NCBI GenBank assembly: GCA_016176845.1
Contig: JACOWJ010000001.1
Coordinates: 1 to 33,022 of the forward strand
Source: Nitrospinota bacterium
Lineage (GTDB): Bacteria; 2-12-FULL-45-22; JACOWJ01
Direction: 5' to 3'
DNA length: 33,022 nucleotides
The translations under genes and the position numbers were made by a program. Numbering within the stretch: position 1 is the first letter of the stretch; each line of letters opens with the position of its first letter. Below the pieces are notes generated by a model. That model saw only the letters and a program-made list of their open reading frames with translations, ran no database searches and was not told the DNA's origin. This document shows, one piece after another, positions 15,907 through 23,642 of the stretch.

Positions 15907-16683
15907 TCAACTCATCTTCTCCTTGGTATCCCTCAGGCGCTCCTCTAAAAACTTCTTCAGGATCAATTCGATCCGTGGATACCTGGCCTTAACCTCGTCA
16001 AGATCCCTTCGGGTGAGCTCCAATAGCTCTGTCTCGGTCTCCGTCACCACCGTAGCGATCCGCGCCTTTCCCGAAAGAAGGGCGATCTCTCCGAAGAATG
16101 CATCCTCCCCCAGGGTAGCCAGGATCACCTCTTCACCATCCCGATCCTTCTTGGATACCCTCACCTGGCCATGGATGATAATAAAGAAGGAGCTCCCTTC
16201 CTGCCCTTCCCGTATCACCACGGCTCCCGCCGGGAGCTTGTGAACCGCCAGCTTTTGGACAATCTCGGAGAACTCGTCCGGCCTCAAATCAGAAAAGAGC
16301 GGGATGACCTTGCGTCCTTCTTTTGGGAAGGAGAGGCTCAGGGCCTCTACATCTCCCATCAGGCCTCTCTTGGAATAGAGCTCGGCCAACTCCCGATGAA
16401 CCCTTTCCAGCGAAGGATCCAGCCGGACAATGACTTTGTTGACGGCGATGGCCTTGATCAGATCCCCCTCATCCTCGTATTGACGCGCTGCTTGGCCGTA
16501 CTCCCGCAAGGCCGCCTCTTTGTCTCTAGCCTTGACGTACAGCTCCCCGAGCCTCAGGCGAAGTCGGGGATTACGAGGCTCCATCTCAGCCAACTTTTTA
16601 AACTCGGCTGCCGCTTTATCCCACTTGCCCTTCGCCGAAAGCTTTTGGACGGTCTCCTGGATTCGATCCTTTTCTCTGGTCAA
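15907..16683 (-). CDS. TPR protein with cyclic-nucleotide-binding domain
   Basis: The 258-residue protein has an N-terminal helical half (about 1-115) with TPR-like repeats ([20 protein letters not shown], then [20 protein letters not shown]). The C-terminal half (about 125-245) is a CAP-type cyclic-nucleotide-binding domain: [20 protein letters not shown], then [20 protein letters not shown], the phosphate-binding cassette. There is no DNA-binding helix-turn-helix, so it is a ligand sensor or scaffold and not a Crp-type activator. The TTG start at 16683 has GAAGGA upstream and overlaps the stop of a nine-codon reading frame. It leads the rplM-rpsI-argC transcript. Confidence 0.85.
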   Translation of the reverse strand: MTREKDRIQETVQKLSAKGKWDKAAAEFKKLAEMEPRNPRLRLRLGELYVKARDKEAALREYGQAARQYEDEGDLIKAIAVNKVIVRLDPSLERVHRELAELYSKRGLMGDVEALSLSFPKEGRKVIPLFSDLRPDEFSEIVQKLAVHKLPAGAVVIREGQEGSSFFIIIHGQVRVSKKDRDGEEVILATLGEDAFFGEIALLSGKARIATVVTETETELLELTRRDLDEVKARYPRIELILKKFLEERLRDTKEKMS

Positions 16684-16709
16684 ACTGCTGATCCTTCAGG
16701 TTCCTTCAT
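16680..16709 (-). CDS. Possible 9-residue leader peptide (MKEPEGSAV)
   Basis: A tiny frame, ATG AAG GAA CCT GAA GGA TCA GCA GTT TGA, is preceded by AAGGGAAGAG. Its TGA overlaps the TTG start of the TPR/cNMP gene (TTGA). It may serve translational coupling. Being so short, it could be chance. Confidence 0.3.
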   Translation of the reverse strand: MKEPEGSAV

Positions 16710-16748
16710 GAACTCTTCCCTTTGCTCCTATCCTTCTAAATCTGCGAA

Positions 16749-16777
16749 AGTCTAAAGAAAATGAAGGGCTTTGTCAA
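16749..16777 (-). promoter_or_regulatory. Sigma-70-like promoter for TPR/cNMP-rplM-rpsI-argC
   Basis: On the minus strand TTGACA (16772-16777) and TAGACT (16749-16754) stand 17 bp apart, about 65 bp from the start of the first gene. Confidence 0.6.
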
Positions 16778-16816
16778 GGGAAAAGGCGGAAAGCGAAAAT
16801 TTCCCCGAAAAAACTG

Positions 16817-16845
16817 TTGACTTAAAGGAAAAATTGGCATAGAGT
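16817..16845 (+). promoter_or_regulatory. Sigma-70-like promoter for the glutaryl-CoA dehydrogenase gene
   Basis: TTGACT (16817-16822) and TAGAGT (16840-16845) are separated by 17 bp and lie about 60 bp before the ATG of the plus-strand gene. With the minus-strand promoter it makes a divergent control region of about 220 bp. Confidence 0.55.
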
Positions 16846-16903
16846 GAGCTATACCTTTTTTATTTTTTTTATTATTTTTACCGCGCGTATAGAAGGAGAT
16901 CCC

Positions 16904-18070
16904 ATGGCCAAGTTCCCCGGCGTTGACTTCCTCCACCTCGAATTCTTATTGAGCTCGGAAGAGGTGATGGTCCGCAATACTCTCCGGGACTTCGTGGATT
17001 CCGAGATCCTTCCGATTATTGAAAAGCACAATCGAGACGCCACCTTTCCCCAGCAGCTTATTCCAAGGTTGGGAGATCTGGGGGTCCTGGGGGCCAACCT
17101 CCATGGCTACGATTGTGCGGGCCTCAACAATGTGGCCTATGGCTTGATTATGCAGGAGCTGGAACGAGGGGACAGCGGCCTGAGGAGCTTCGCCTCGGTT
17201 CAGGGGGCACTGGTGATGTACCCCATTTACACCTTCGGCTCGCCCGAGCAGAAGGAGCGCTGGCTTCCCCGGCTGGCTCGTGGGGAAAGGGTGGGGTGCT
17301 TTGGCTTGACGGAGCCCAACTTCGGCTCCGACCCGGGGGGAATGATCACCAAGGCTGTCCGGGAAGGGGGCGGTTACATCTTGAATGGCACCAAGACCTG
17401 GATCACCAACGGCAGCATCGCAGATGTGGCCGTGGTATGGGCCAAGACGGACGAGGGGGTCCGGGGCTTCCTGGTAGAGAAAGGGACACCCGGCTTCTCC
17501 ACCTCGAACATCGAGGGCAAGTTTTCCATGAGGGCCTCGGTGACCTCGCAGTTGGTCTTCGATGATTGCCAGATCCCTCAGGAGAACCTCCTGCCCGGTA
17601 CCCGTGGCCTGAAGTCGCCTCTGATGTGTTTGAGCCAGGCCCGCTATGGCATTGCCTGGGGAGCGATCGGGGCCGCCATGGCCTGTTACGTGACAGCCCT
17701 CCAGTACGCCCGGGATCGGGTCCAGTTCGGCAAGCCCCTCGCCTCCTATCAGCTGGTCCAGGAGAAGCTGGTGGATATGCTGACCGAGATCTCCCAGGCC
17801 CAGCTGCTCTGCCTGCACCTGGGAAGGATGAAGGACCAGGGTACGATCCAACCCAGCCAGATCTCCCTGGCCAAAAGGAACAACGTGAAGGCTGCCCTGG
17901 AGATCGCCCGCACGGCGCGTGACATCCTGGGAGCCAACGGGATTTGCGATGACTACCCGATCATCCGCCACATGTGCAACCTGGAGACGGTCAATACGTA
18001 CGAAGGCACTTACGACATCCATACCTTGATCATCGGCCAGGAGATCACGGGGATTTCCGCCTTCCGCTGA
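16904..18070 (+). CDS. gcdH: Glutaryl-CoA dehydrogenase (acyl-CoA dehydrogenase family)
   Basis: The 388-residue flavoprotein matches glutaryl-CoA dehydrogenase closely: SFASVQGALVMYPIYTFGS, CFGLTEPNFGSDPGGM (FAD/substrate contact), GTKTWITNGSIADVAVVWAK, KGTPGFSTSNIEGKFSMRAS and the C-terminal TYEGTYDIHTLIIGQEITG, whose Glu (about 367) is the catalytic base. It oxidises glutaryl-CoA in lysine, tryptophan and benzoyl-CoA breakdown. Aerobic forms also decarboxylate to crotonyl-CoA while some anaerobes release glutaconyl-CoA; I cannot decide which from the sequence. The ATG at 16904 has GAAGGAGAT just upstream. Electrons should pass to ETF, which is not in the window. Confidence 0.85.
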   Translation: MAKFPGVDFLHLEFLLSSEEVMVRNTLRDFVDSEILPIIEKHNRDATFPQQLIPRLGDLGVLGANLHGYDCAGLNNVAYGLIMQELERGDSGLRSFASVQGALVMYPIYTFGSPEQKERWLPRLARGERVGCFGLTEPNFGSDPGGMITKAVREGGGYILNGTKTWITNGSIADVAVVWAKTDEGVRGFLVEKGTPGFSTSNIEGKFSMRASVTSQLVFDDCQIPQENLLPGTRGLKSPLMCLSQARYGIAWGAIGAAMACYVTALQYARDRVQFGKPLASYQLVQEKLVDMLTEISQAQLLCLHLGRMKDQGTIQPSQISLAKRNNVKAALEIARTARDILGANGICDDYPIIRHMCNLETVNTYEGTYDIHTLIIGQEITGISAFR

Positions 18071-18154
18071 TGCACTTGACTCGGCTTCCTGACTGTTGTT
18101 GCAGCCCTGATTTGAGGCGATATCCCCCTCGAAGCTCCTGAGGAGAGGACCTTT

Positions 18155-18220
18155 CAAAGTGCAAAATGAAAAATGAAAAGTGCAAAGTGATTCCTATTTT
18201 GCATTTTGCACTTTGCAATG
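18155..18220. repeat. Inverted repeat of TGCAAAATGAAA words
   Basis: AAAGTGCAAAATGAAAAATG (then AAAAGTGCAAAGTG) faces TTTTGCATTTTGCACTTTGCA. The words recall family A copy 1. It lies in the about 235-bp gap between gcdH and the SDR gene; I see nothing else there. Confidence 0.7.
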
Positions 18221-18307
18221 GCCTGAGCCCTCCAGTCAAGCCGGCCGAGGAAAGGCGGCCTTAGCGCCTGGCGATTTCGTCGGGCCGCTTAAAATTGCGG
18301 GAAAGAT

Positions 18308-19051
18308 ATGTCAGAGCTCACGGGAAGGATCGCTTTAGTTACGGGGGGTGGCTCGGGCATCGGTCGGGCCACCGCGCTGGTCTTCGCCCGAGCCGGGGCG
18401 GATCTCATCATCAACGATATCTCCCCAGAGAGGGCCGAAGGGGTGGCCTCGGAGGTGGCCGACCTGGGGCGCAAGGCCCTGGCCATCCCAGCGGATGTGG
18501 CCGACCTGGGAGCCGTGGAGGCGATGGCCGGCCAGGCCCTGAAATCCTTCGGCAAGGTGGACATCGTGGTGAACAATGCCGGGATCGGGGTCGAGGTCCC
18601 CTTCCACAAAATGAGCAAGGAGGAATGGGAGCGCATGTTCGCCGTCCATGTGGGCGGCACCTTCCATTGTACCCGCAGCTTACTCCCGCAGATGATGGAA
18701 CGGCGGTGGGGGCGGATCATCAGCATCAGCTCGGTGGCGGGGCTGATGGGGGAGGTGGGACTGGTCCACTATTCGGCGGCCAAGGCGGCCATCCTCGGCT
18801 TTACCAAGGCCCTGGCCCGGGAGATGGCCTCGTACGGGATCACGGTGAATGCCATTGCCCCCGGCCTGATCGATACCCCCTTGGCCCGGTCCATCCAGCC
18901 CGAGCTCTGGCAGAAGTTCGTCAGCGCATCCCCGGTGGGACATGAGGGAAAGCCGGAGGACATCGCCCATGCCTGTGCCTATTTGGCCTCCGAGGGAGCC
19001 AGCTTCGTGACGGGACAGGTCCTCAGCCCCAATGGGGGCATCTGGATGTGA
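18308..19051 (+). CDS. Short-chain dehydrogenase/reductase, FabG-like
   Basis: The 247-residue classical SDR has TGGGSGIG (12-19) for NAD(P), an Asp after the second strand (IINDIS), NNAG (89-92), catalytic Ser 141/142, Tyr 155 and Lys 159 (HYSAAKA), and APGLIDTPLA with the C-terminal TGQVLSPNGG. All catalytic residues are present, unlike the SDR remnant at 3263-3586. It is probably a 3-hydroxyacyl-CoA or similar alcohol dehydrogenase; the substrate cannot be told from the sequence. It sits downstream of gcdH and 24 bp before the CooC-like ATPase. Confidence 0.85.
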   Translation: MSELTGRIALVTGGGSGIGRATALVFARAGADLIINDISPERAEGVASEVADLGRKALAIPADVADLGAVEAMAGQALKSFGKVDIVVNNAGIGVEVPFHKMSKEEWERMFAVHVGGTFHCTRSLLPQMMERRWGRIISISSVAGLMGEVGLVHYSAAKAAILGFTKALAREMASYGITVNAIAPGLIDTPLARSIQPELWQKFVSASPVGHEGKPEDIAHACAYLASEGASFVTGQVLSPNGGIWM

Positions 19052-19075
19052 CAAAATATTTGAGGGATTGAAATT

Positions 19076-19882
19076 ATGGAGGAAAGGTCACCCAAAAACA
19101 GGTTGGTCGCGGTCTGCGGGAAGGGAGGCACGGGGAAGACGGCCTTCATCTCCATCATGACCAAGATCCTTACGCAGCATGATGACCAGAGGATCCTGGT
19201 GATCGACGCCGACCCGGCCATGAGCCTGGCCAACGCCCTGGGAGTCCAAATTACCAAGACCATCGGCGAAATCCGCGAGGAGATCATCAAGAGCGCCGCC
19301 CGGTTCGGGGATGACGAGGAGGAAAAGCTCCGGATCGTAAACACCCTGGACTACATGGTCCTGGAGGCCCTGGCCGAGAAAAGCAAATTCGGCCTGCTGG
19401 TGATGGGCCGCCCGGACGCGGTCGGCTGCTTTTGCCCGGTCAATGACCTGCTGCGGGATGCCATCGAAACCCTTTCGAAGAACTTCGACGTCACCCTGAT
19501 CGACGGGGAGGCGGGCATCGAGCAGATCCATCGGCAGGTGGTCCGGGTGGTCGATACCCCGGTGATTCTGACGGACACCTCCTCCCGGGGGTTGCAGACC
19601 GCCGCCCTGATCAAGAAGATCGTGGAGAGCAAGAAGCTCATCCGGTGCAAGCGGCTGGGCATGGTGGTCAACCGGGTCCGGGGGGATGAAGAGATGGTCC
19701 GGGGGTTCGCCGAGAAGGTCGGGGTGGAGATCCTGGGTTATATCCCCGAGGACGAGAACATCTCCCACTACGACCTGAGGGGTCAGCCGCTGACGGAGCT
19801 GCCGGATGATTCCTCCAGCGTCGTGGCCATCCGGCAGGTCTCCCAGAAGCTGGGGTTGCTTGACGGGGAAGCGGAGGGATGA
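19076..19882 (+). CDS. CooC-like P-loop ATPase (MinD/ParA superfamily)
   Basis: The 268-residue protein has a deviant Walker A, GKGGTGKT (15-22), with the signature Lys 16, a switch with VIDADP (42-47), and GCFCPVND with a Cys-x-Cys pair (118 and 120). CooC uses that CxC pair for metal and dimer formation during nickel insertion into CO dehydrogenase. No carbon monoxide dehydrogenase or other nickel enzyme is in this window, so the partner is unknown. Related ATPases also serve acetyl-CoA synthase and some corrinoid enzymes. GAGGGA lies eight bases before the ATG. The gene follows the SDR and precedes the qhp locus after 255 bp. Confidence 0.8.
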   Translation: MEERSPKNRLVAVCGKGGTGKTAFISIMTKILTQHDDQRILVIDADPAMSLANALGVQITKTIGEIREEIIKSAARFGDDEEEKLRIVNTLDYMVLEALAEKSKFGLLVMGRPDAVGCFCPVNDLLRDAIETLSKNFDVTLIDGEAGIEQIHRQVVRVVDTPVILTDTSSRGLQTAALIKKIVESKKLIRCKRLGMVVNRVRGDEEMVRGFAEKVGVEILGYIPEDENISHYDLRGQPLTELPDDSSSVVAIRQVSQKLGLLDGEAEG

Positions 19883-19983
19883 GATAGATAAGGAGGAGTT
19901 TTAGGCGGAGGCGCCGCCCGATTCGATCGCCCCCCTGAAAGGGGTGCGCGTCCTGCAGGTGGAGGTTCGTGGGAGGAATATTC

Positions 19984-20034
19984 ATGGTTGACCAACCCAG
20001 CCCTTCGACGCTGACGGTTCCTACGGTGGTCTGA
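19984..20034 (+). CDS. Possible 16-residue peptide upstream of qhpA
   Basis: MVDQPSPSTLTVPTVV is preceded by GGGAGGAAT at a good distance. It lies in the 255-bp gap before qhpA. It may be a leader peptide or chance. No similarity is recognised. Confidence 0.2.
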   Translation: MVDQPSPSTLTVPTVV

Positions 20035-20038
20035 ATTT

Positions 20039-20059
20039 ATCGTATAGGAATTTCCTTTT
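20039..20059 (+). promoter_or_regulatory. ATAGGAATTTCCTTTT box upstream of qhpA
   Basis: This box contains the dyad AGGAA-T-TTCCT. Nearly the same 21 bases (one difference) occur upstream of qhpC (23508-23528). It starts about 100 bp before the qhpA ATG. It could be an operator for the qhp genes or another dispersed word. Confidence 0.35.
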
Positions 20060-20137
20060 CCGATGAATGGGGGACCATGAGCAAGGGATAGGGGGAAGGA
20101 GTTCCTATTCCCTGTCCCCCTAATTTAAGGAGTAGCC

Positions 20138-21769
20138 ATGATACCACGAGAGTGGACAAAGGCATTGGCGGCTGTGGCAACCCTCTCCTTCCTCTTAGGA
20201 CTTAGCCCCCCAGTCTTAGCTGCTCCAGCAGGCCTTCCGAAGAATCCCCTCTTTGCCCTGAAGTGCGGTATCTGCCATCGCCCACAAAAGGACGGCCGCG
20301 TCCGCCGGCTGGAGTCGATGCGGAAGAGCCCCGAAGGGTGGGAGAGATCGATCCAGCGGATGGAGCGGCTCCAGCGGGTCAAGCTCCAGCCGGGGGAGAG
20401 GGAGGCCCTGGTCAAGCTCCTCTGCCAAAGCCTCACCCTGGCCCCCGCGGAGAGCCGGAAGGTCTTTTACGCGCTAGCCGGGAAGGACCCCCGAGAAGAG
20501 ATCCCCCCTGGGAAGGAAAAACTGAAAGAGGCCTGTACGCGATGCCATAGCTACGCCACCATCGCGGCCCAACGGCGAACGCGGGAGGAGTGGCTCAAGC
20601 TGAAGTCCCTCCACTTATCCCTCTATCCTGCCCTGGTCTATCAATTGAGGGAGATCGACTGGCCGATGGTGGCCGACGAGATCCTGAAATCCCTGGCCAA
20701 GACGTTTCCCTTCGAAACCCCGGAGTGGAAGGCCTGGAAGAAGCGCCCGGCCCAGAGCTCGGCGGGGAGGCTGGCGGGCTCCTGGCGGGTCATCGGATCC
20801 CAACCTGGCAGGGGAAGCTACGTAGGCTCTCTGGAGCTCAAGCCCTCCGGCGATGGCGACTACGAGGTAAAAAGGACGGTTCTCTACGAAGGAGGCCAGG
20901 AGGAGAGCTGGACGGGAAAGGGGACGCTTTATGGGGGGTATGCCCTTAGGGCTTATTTCTCCACGTCAGAAGGAAGGACCAAGGGGACCTTCAGCTTCTT
21001 CCCAGGCGGGAAGACGATGGAGGGGAGTTGGCTCTGCATGGATAAGCTCTACCTTGCCGGGGATGAGATCGGCCACCGGTGGGGAACGGGGGAGGCGAAG
21101 GTCTTGAGCCTCTCGCCCGGGGCACTGAAGCAGGGAAGCTCCCACGTCCATCTCGCCCTCCAGGGGATCCACCTCCCCACCTCCCCACGGCCCGCCGACC
21201 TCCATCTGGGCCCGGGGATCGCGATCTCCAAGATCCTGAAGGCCAGCCCGGGGCAGCTCGTCGTGGAGGTGGAGGTCCAGGGGAACGCCCCGATCGGAGA
21301 GCGCCATGTGACGGTGGGGAAGGCCTCGGGAAAGGGGATTCTGGTGGTCTACGACCGGGTGGACTACCTGCAGGTTGTTCCCGAGTTCGGCCTGGCCCGG
21401 GTGGGCGGCCAGGCTAACCCGGCCAAGGCGGAACAGTTCGAGGCCATCGCCTATAACCGGGGCCCTGACGGGACCCCCCACACCCGGGATGACCTCCGGC
21501 TGGGGCCGGTCAAGGCCCACTGGTCGGTGGAGGAGTATTTTTATTCCCCAGAGGACCGGGACGTGGAGTACGTGGGGAAGATCGACCAGAACGGCCTCTT
21601 CCTGCCCAGCGCGGAGGGTCCCAATCCCCAGCGGCCCTTTAAAACCAATAACGTGGGCAACGTTTGGGTCGTAGCCACCTACCGGCCGGACGGGACAGAC
21701 CAGGAGCTCAAGGCCAAGGCCTTCCTTTTGGTGACCGTCCAGCTCTTCTTGCAAGAGACCATGAATTAA
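20138..21769 (+). CDS. qhpA: Quinohemoprotein amine dehydrogenase, diheme alpha subunit
   Basis: The 543-residue protein has a signal peptide (about 1-29, ending VLAAPA) and two c-type heme sites, CGICH (43-47) and CTRCH (133-137), in its N-terminal cytochrome part. The rest is a set of beta domains as in the QHNDH alpha subunit. The enzyme oxidises primary amines to aldehydes and ammonia in the periplasm; electrons go from the CTQ quinone of the gamma subunit through these hemes to an external acceptor. AAGGAG precedes the ATG. The gene is first in the qhpA-D-C-B order known from Paracoccus and Pseudomonas. The only unusual feature is the repeat-rich spacing to qhpD. Confidence 0.9.
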   Translation: MIPREWTKALAAVATLSFLLGLSPPVLAAPAGLPKNPLFALKCGICHRPQKDGRVRRLESMRKSPEGWERSIQRMERLQRVKLQPGEREALVKLLCQSLTLAPAESRKVFYALAGKDPREEIPPGKEKLKEACTRCHSYATIAAQRRTREEWLKLKSLHLSLYPALVYQLREIDWPMVADEILKSLAKTFPFETPEWKAWKKRPAQSSAGRLAGSWRVIGSQPGRGSYVGSLELKPSGDGDYEVKRTVLYEGGQEESWTGKGTLYGGYALRAYFSTSEGRTKGTFSFFPGGKTMEGSWLCMDKLYLAGDEIGHRWGTGEAKVLSLSPGALKQGSSHVHLALQGIHLPTSPRPADLHLGPGIAISKILKASPGQLVVEVEVQGNAPIGERHVTVGKASGKGILVVYDRVDYLQVVPEFGLARVGGQANPAKAEQFEAIAYNRGPDGTPHTRDDLRLGPVKAHWSVEEYFYSPEDRDVEYVGKIDQNGLFLPSAEGPNPQRPFKTNNVGNVWVVATYRPDGTDQELKAKAFLLVTVQLFLQETMN

Positions 21770-21777
21770 GGAGGAAT

Positions 21778-21846
21778 AGGGATTCAGGAGTCGGGAATCT
21801 GCATGAAAAGGGAAAATTCCAACTCCTGAATTCGCCTCCTGACCCC
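21778..21846. repeat. Inverted repeat between qhpA and qhpD
   Basis: GATTCAGGAGTCGGGAAT faces ATTCCAACTCCTGAATTC, with CCTCCTGACCCC at the right end. It lies just before the qhpD ATG, which has no clear ribosome-binding site, and may therefore affect its translation. Confidence 0.6.
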
Positions 21847-21853
21847 TTTTCGA

Positions 21854-23470
21854 ATGAGCCGATATCAGCTGAAAGAGGCCCATGAGCTCGTTGTGGACGG
21901 GAAGCGCTACCTCTTTGGGGTGAGCACGGGCGCCATCTTGGGGATGGATGCGCCTGCCGCGCGGGTGGTGGATTTTTTAAAGAACCGGCCGGGCGTTTCC
22001 GTTCAAGAGCTGGCCGCTCACCTGGAGTCGGAAGGCGAGACGGGAGGGACCCAAGAGGCCTTAGAGGAGTTGGTGGCCCTGGAGGTGGTGGGGAGCGGAG
22101 GAGCCGGGGAGTGGAGGGGCGAAGGGGCGGAGGAGCCTAAGGGCAAGGGAAAAATTGCTTCCTTGTCCGCCTGTACCCCTGCACCCTCACACCCTTGTAC
22201 CTCTTCATCCCAGCCCCGTCTGCCGTTTCCAGTCCGGAGCCTGGTCTGCCACATTGCTCGGGACTGCAACCTCCGCTGCGCTTACTGCTACGCGGAAGGC
22301 GGTTCCTACGGCCAAGAGAGGGCCCTCATGGACCCCGAGATGACCTGTCGCAGCGTAGATTTCCTCTTGCGACATTCCGGGGGGAACCGGCGCATCAGCT
22401 TCACCTTCTTTGGGGGAGAGCCCTTGCTCAACCCGCAGGCCCTCCGGGCGGCGGTGCAATACGGAAGGGCTCAGGAGGAGCGATGGGGCAAGGAGATCGA
22501 TTTCTCCCTCACGACCAACGCGACCCTGCTCTCCGAGGAGACGGTCCGCTTCCTGAGCGAGAATCGGATCGGGGTGACGGTGAGCCTGGATGGCCCCGCC
22601 GCGATAAACGATCGGATGCGGACTTACCCGGATGGAAGGGGCTCCTATCAGTCCGTGCTGCCCCAGGTCCGCCTCCTGTTGGATCATCACCGCACCCGGC
22701 CGGTGGCGGCCCGGGTGACGGTAACTCGAGGTGTGGGAGATCTGGGAGAGATCTTTGGCCACCTGCGTGGCCTGGGATTCTCCCAGGTGGGCTTTTGCCC
22801 CGTGTCCACCCGCGATGCGCGCTACGCCCTCTCCCTTGAAGACCTTTCCTCCTTTCTGGAGCAACTCTGCCACCTGGCCTGGCGCTGCATTTCAGTAAGG
22901 GTACCCGAGGCCAAGGGGTTGCAAGAGCCTTCCTTCCAGGGGCTTGAGAGTCTCGAGTGGGCTGGGAAAGATCTCCCTGCGTCCGATTCCCATCCAACCC
23001 GAAGCGGCTATAACCCGGAAGAGGCCGCCGGAAGGCCTCTTCCACTCTCCAATCTTGCTAATTTATTGCGCGAACTGCACCGGGGAGAGCGGCGGCCCTA
23101 TCCCTGCGGGGCAGGCCTGGGCCTGCTGGGCGTGGGCGTCGACGGTGAGATTTACCCCTGTCATCGCTTCGCGGGCTCTCCCGACCTCAGCCTGGGGCGG
23201 ATCGAGCAGGGGTTGGACCTCGGCCGGCAGACCGCCTTCTTTCAGCGGGTCCATTCCACCAAACGGGCGGAGAAGTGCTTGGAGTGCTGGATCCGGTATC
23301 TTTGCGCAGGAGGATGCTACTTCGAGTCCTATGTGCGCCACGGCGACCCCTTCGCTCCCAACCTCGATTATTGCCGATGGTTGGCGGAGTGGATCGAAGA
23401 GGGGCTGAGGCTCTACGTCGCCCTGGCCGAGAATCGACCCGGGATTCTCATGGGACTGCTGGAGGATTGA
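21854..23470 (+). CDS. qhpD: QHNDH maturation radical SAM/SPASM protein
   Basis: QhpD forms the Cys-to-Asp/Glu thioether cross-links of the gamma subunit in the cytoplasm. Seen here: CNLRCAYC with cysteines 138, 142 and 145 for the radical SAM cluster, FFGGEP (185-190) for SAM binding, and a SPASM region with cysteines at about 418, 436, 475, 478, 484, 488 and 507 for auxiliary clusters. Length is 538 residues. Residues about 82-122 (Gly/Glu/Lys-rich, then Ser/Pro/Thr-rich) are encoded by a repeat-like, G-rich then C-rich stretch that looks like an in-frame insertion before the radical SAM domain. The first 80 residues form a PqqD/RRE-like domain that could bind the QhpC leader; this is inferred. 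Confidence 0.88.
   Translation: MSRYQLKEAHELVVDGKRYLFGVSTGAILGMDAPAARVVDFLKNRPGVSVQELAAHLESEGETGGTQEALEELVALEVVGSGGAGEWRGEGAEEPKGKGKIASLSACTPAPSHPCTSSSQPRLPFPVRSLVCHIARDCNLRCAYCYAEGGSYGQERALMDPEMTCRSVDFLLRHSGGNRRISFTFFGGEPLLNPQALRAAVQYGRAQEERWGKEIDFSLTTNATLLSEETVRFLSENRIGVTVSLDGPAAINDRMRTYPDGRGSYQSVLPQVRLLLDHHRTRPVAARVTVTRGVGDLGEIFGHLRGLGFSQVGFCPVSTRDARYALSLEDLSSFLEQLCHLAWRCISVRVPEAKGLQEPSFQGLESLEWAGKDLPASDSHPTRSGYNPEEAAGRPLPLSNLANLLRELHRGERRPYPCGAGLGLLGVGVDGEIYPCHRFAGSPDLSLGRIEQGLDLGRQTAFFQRVHSTKRAEKCLECWIRYLCAGGCYFESYVRHGDPFAPNLDYCRWLAEWIEEGLRLYVALAENRPGILMGLLED
22097..22219 (+). repeat. In-frame repeat-like insertion in qhpD
   Basis: The left side is G-rich (words GGAGGGGCGAAGGGGCGGAG) and the right side C-rich (words CCTGTACCCCTGCACCCTC, CACACCCTTGTACC), facing each other like the arms of an imperfect inverted repeat. 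It adds about 40 low-complexity residues between the N-terminal domain and the radical SAM core without breaking the frame. Confidence 0.55.
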
Positions 23471-23507
23471 AACGCAGCCTTTCGGAAAGACCTTTGAACC
23501 CAACTTG

Positions 23508-23528
23508 ATCGAATAGGAATTTCCTTTT
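23508..23528 (+). promoter_or_regulatory. ATAGGAATTTCCTTTT box upstream of qhpC
   Basis: Second copy of the box found before qhpA, with one difference in 21 bases. It lies about 115 bp before the qhpC ATG, in the 172-bp gap after qhpD. Confidence 0.35.
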
Positions 23529-23546
23529 TAGACAGGATTTACGGGA

Positions 23547-23615
23547 AAGTTTTAAGTTTCAGGTTTTAAGTGTTAAGCAAGAAACCTAAAACTTAACACC
23601 TAAAACTTAAATCTA
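23547..23615. repeat. Family B-like palindrome, copy 3 (divergent)
   Basis: GTTTTAAGTTTCAGGTTTTA faces AAACCTAAAACTTAACACC and AAAACTTAAATC. The central words match family B, but the conserved end sequences (CCAAATAACTTTCCC) are absent. It lies between qhpD and qhpC. Confidence 0.65.
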
Positions 23616-23642
23616 GGCCGCATCACTCGAGGAGACGAAGCC

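Noticed and set aside
16946-18157. Minus-strand open frame of about 400 codons opposite gcdH
   Set aside because: Its composition (many Gly, His, Asp, Gln) is that of an antisense frame, and gcdH on the other strand is unambiguous.
19905-19990. Short frame reading SIAPLKGVRVLQVEVRGR, like the start of a class III CoA-transferase (CaiB/BaiF)
   Set aside because: Only about 17 residues fit, with no start codon and a stop soon after. It could be a decayed remnant but is too short to annotate.
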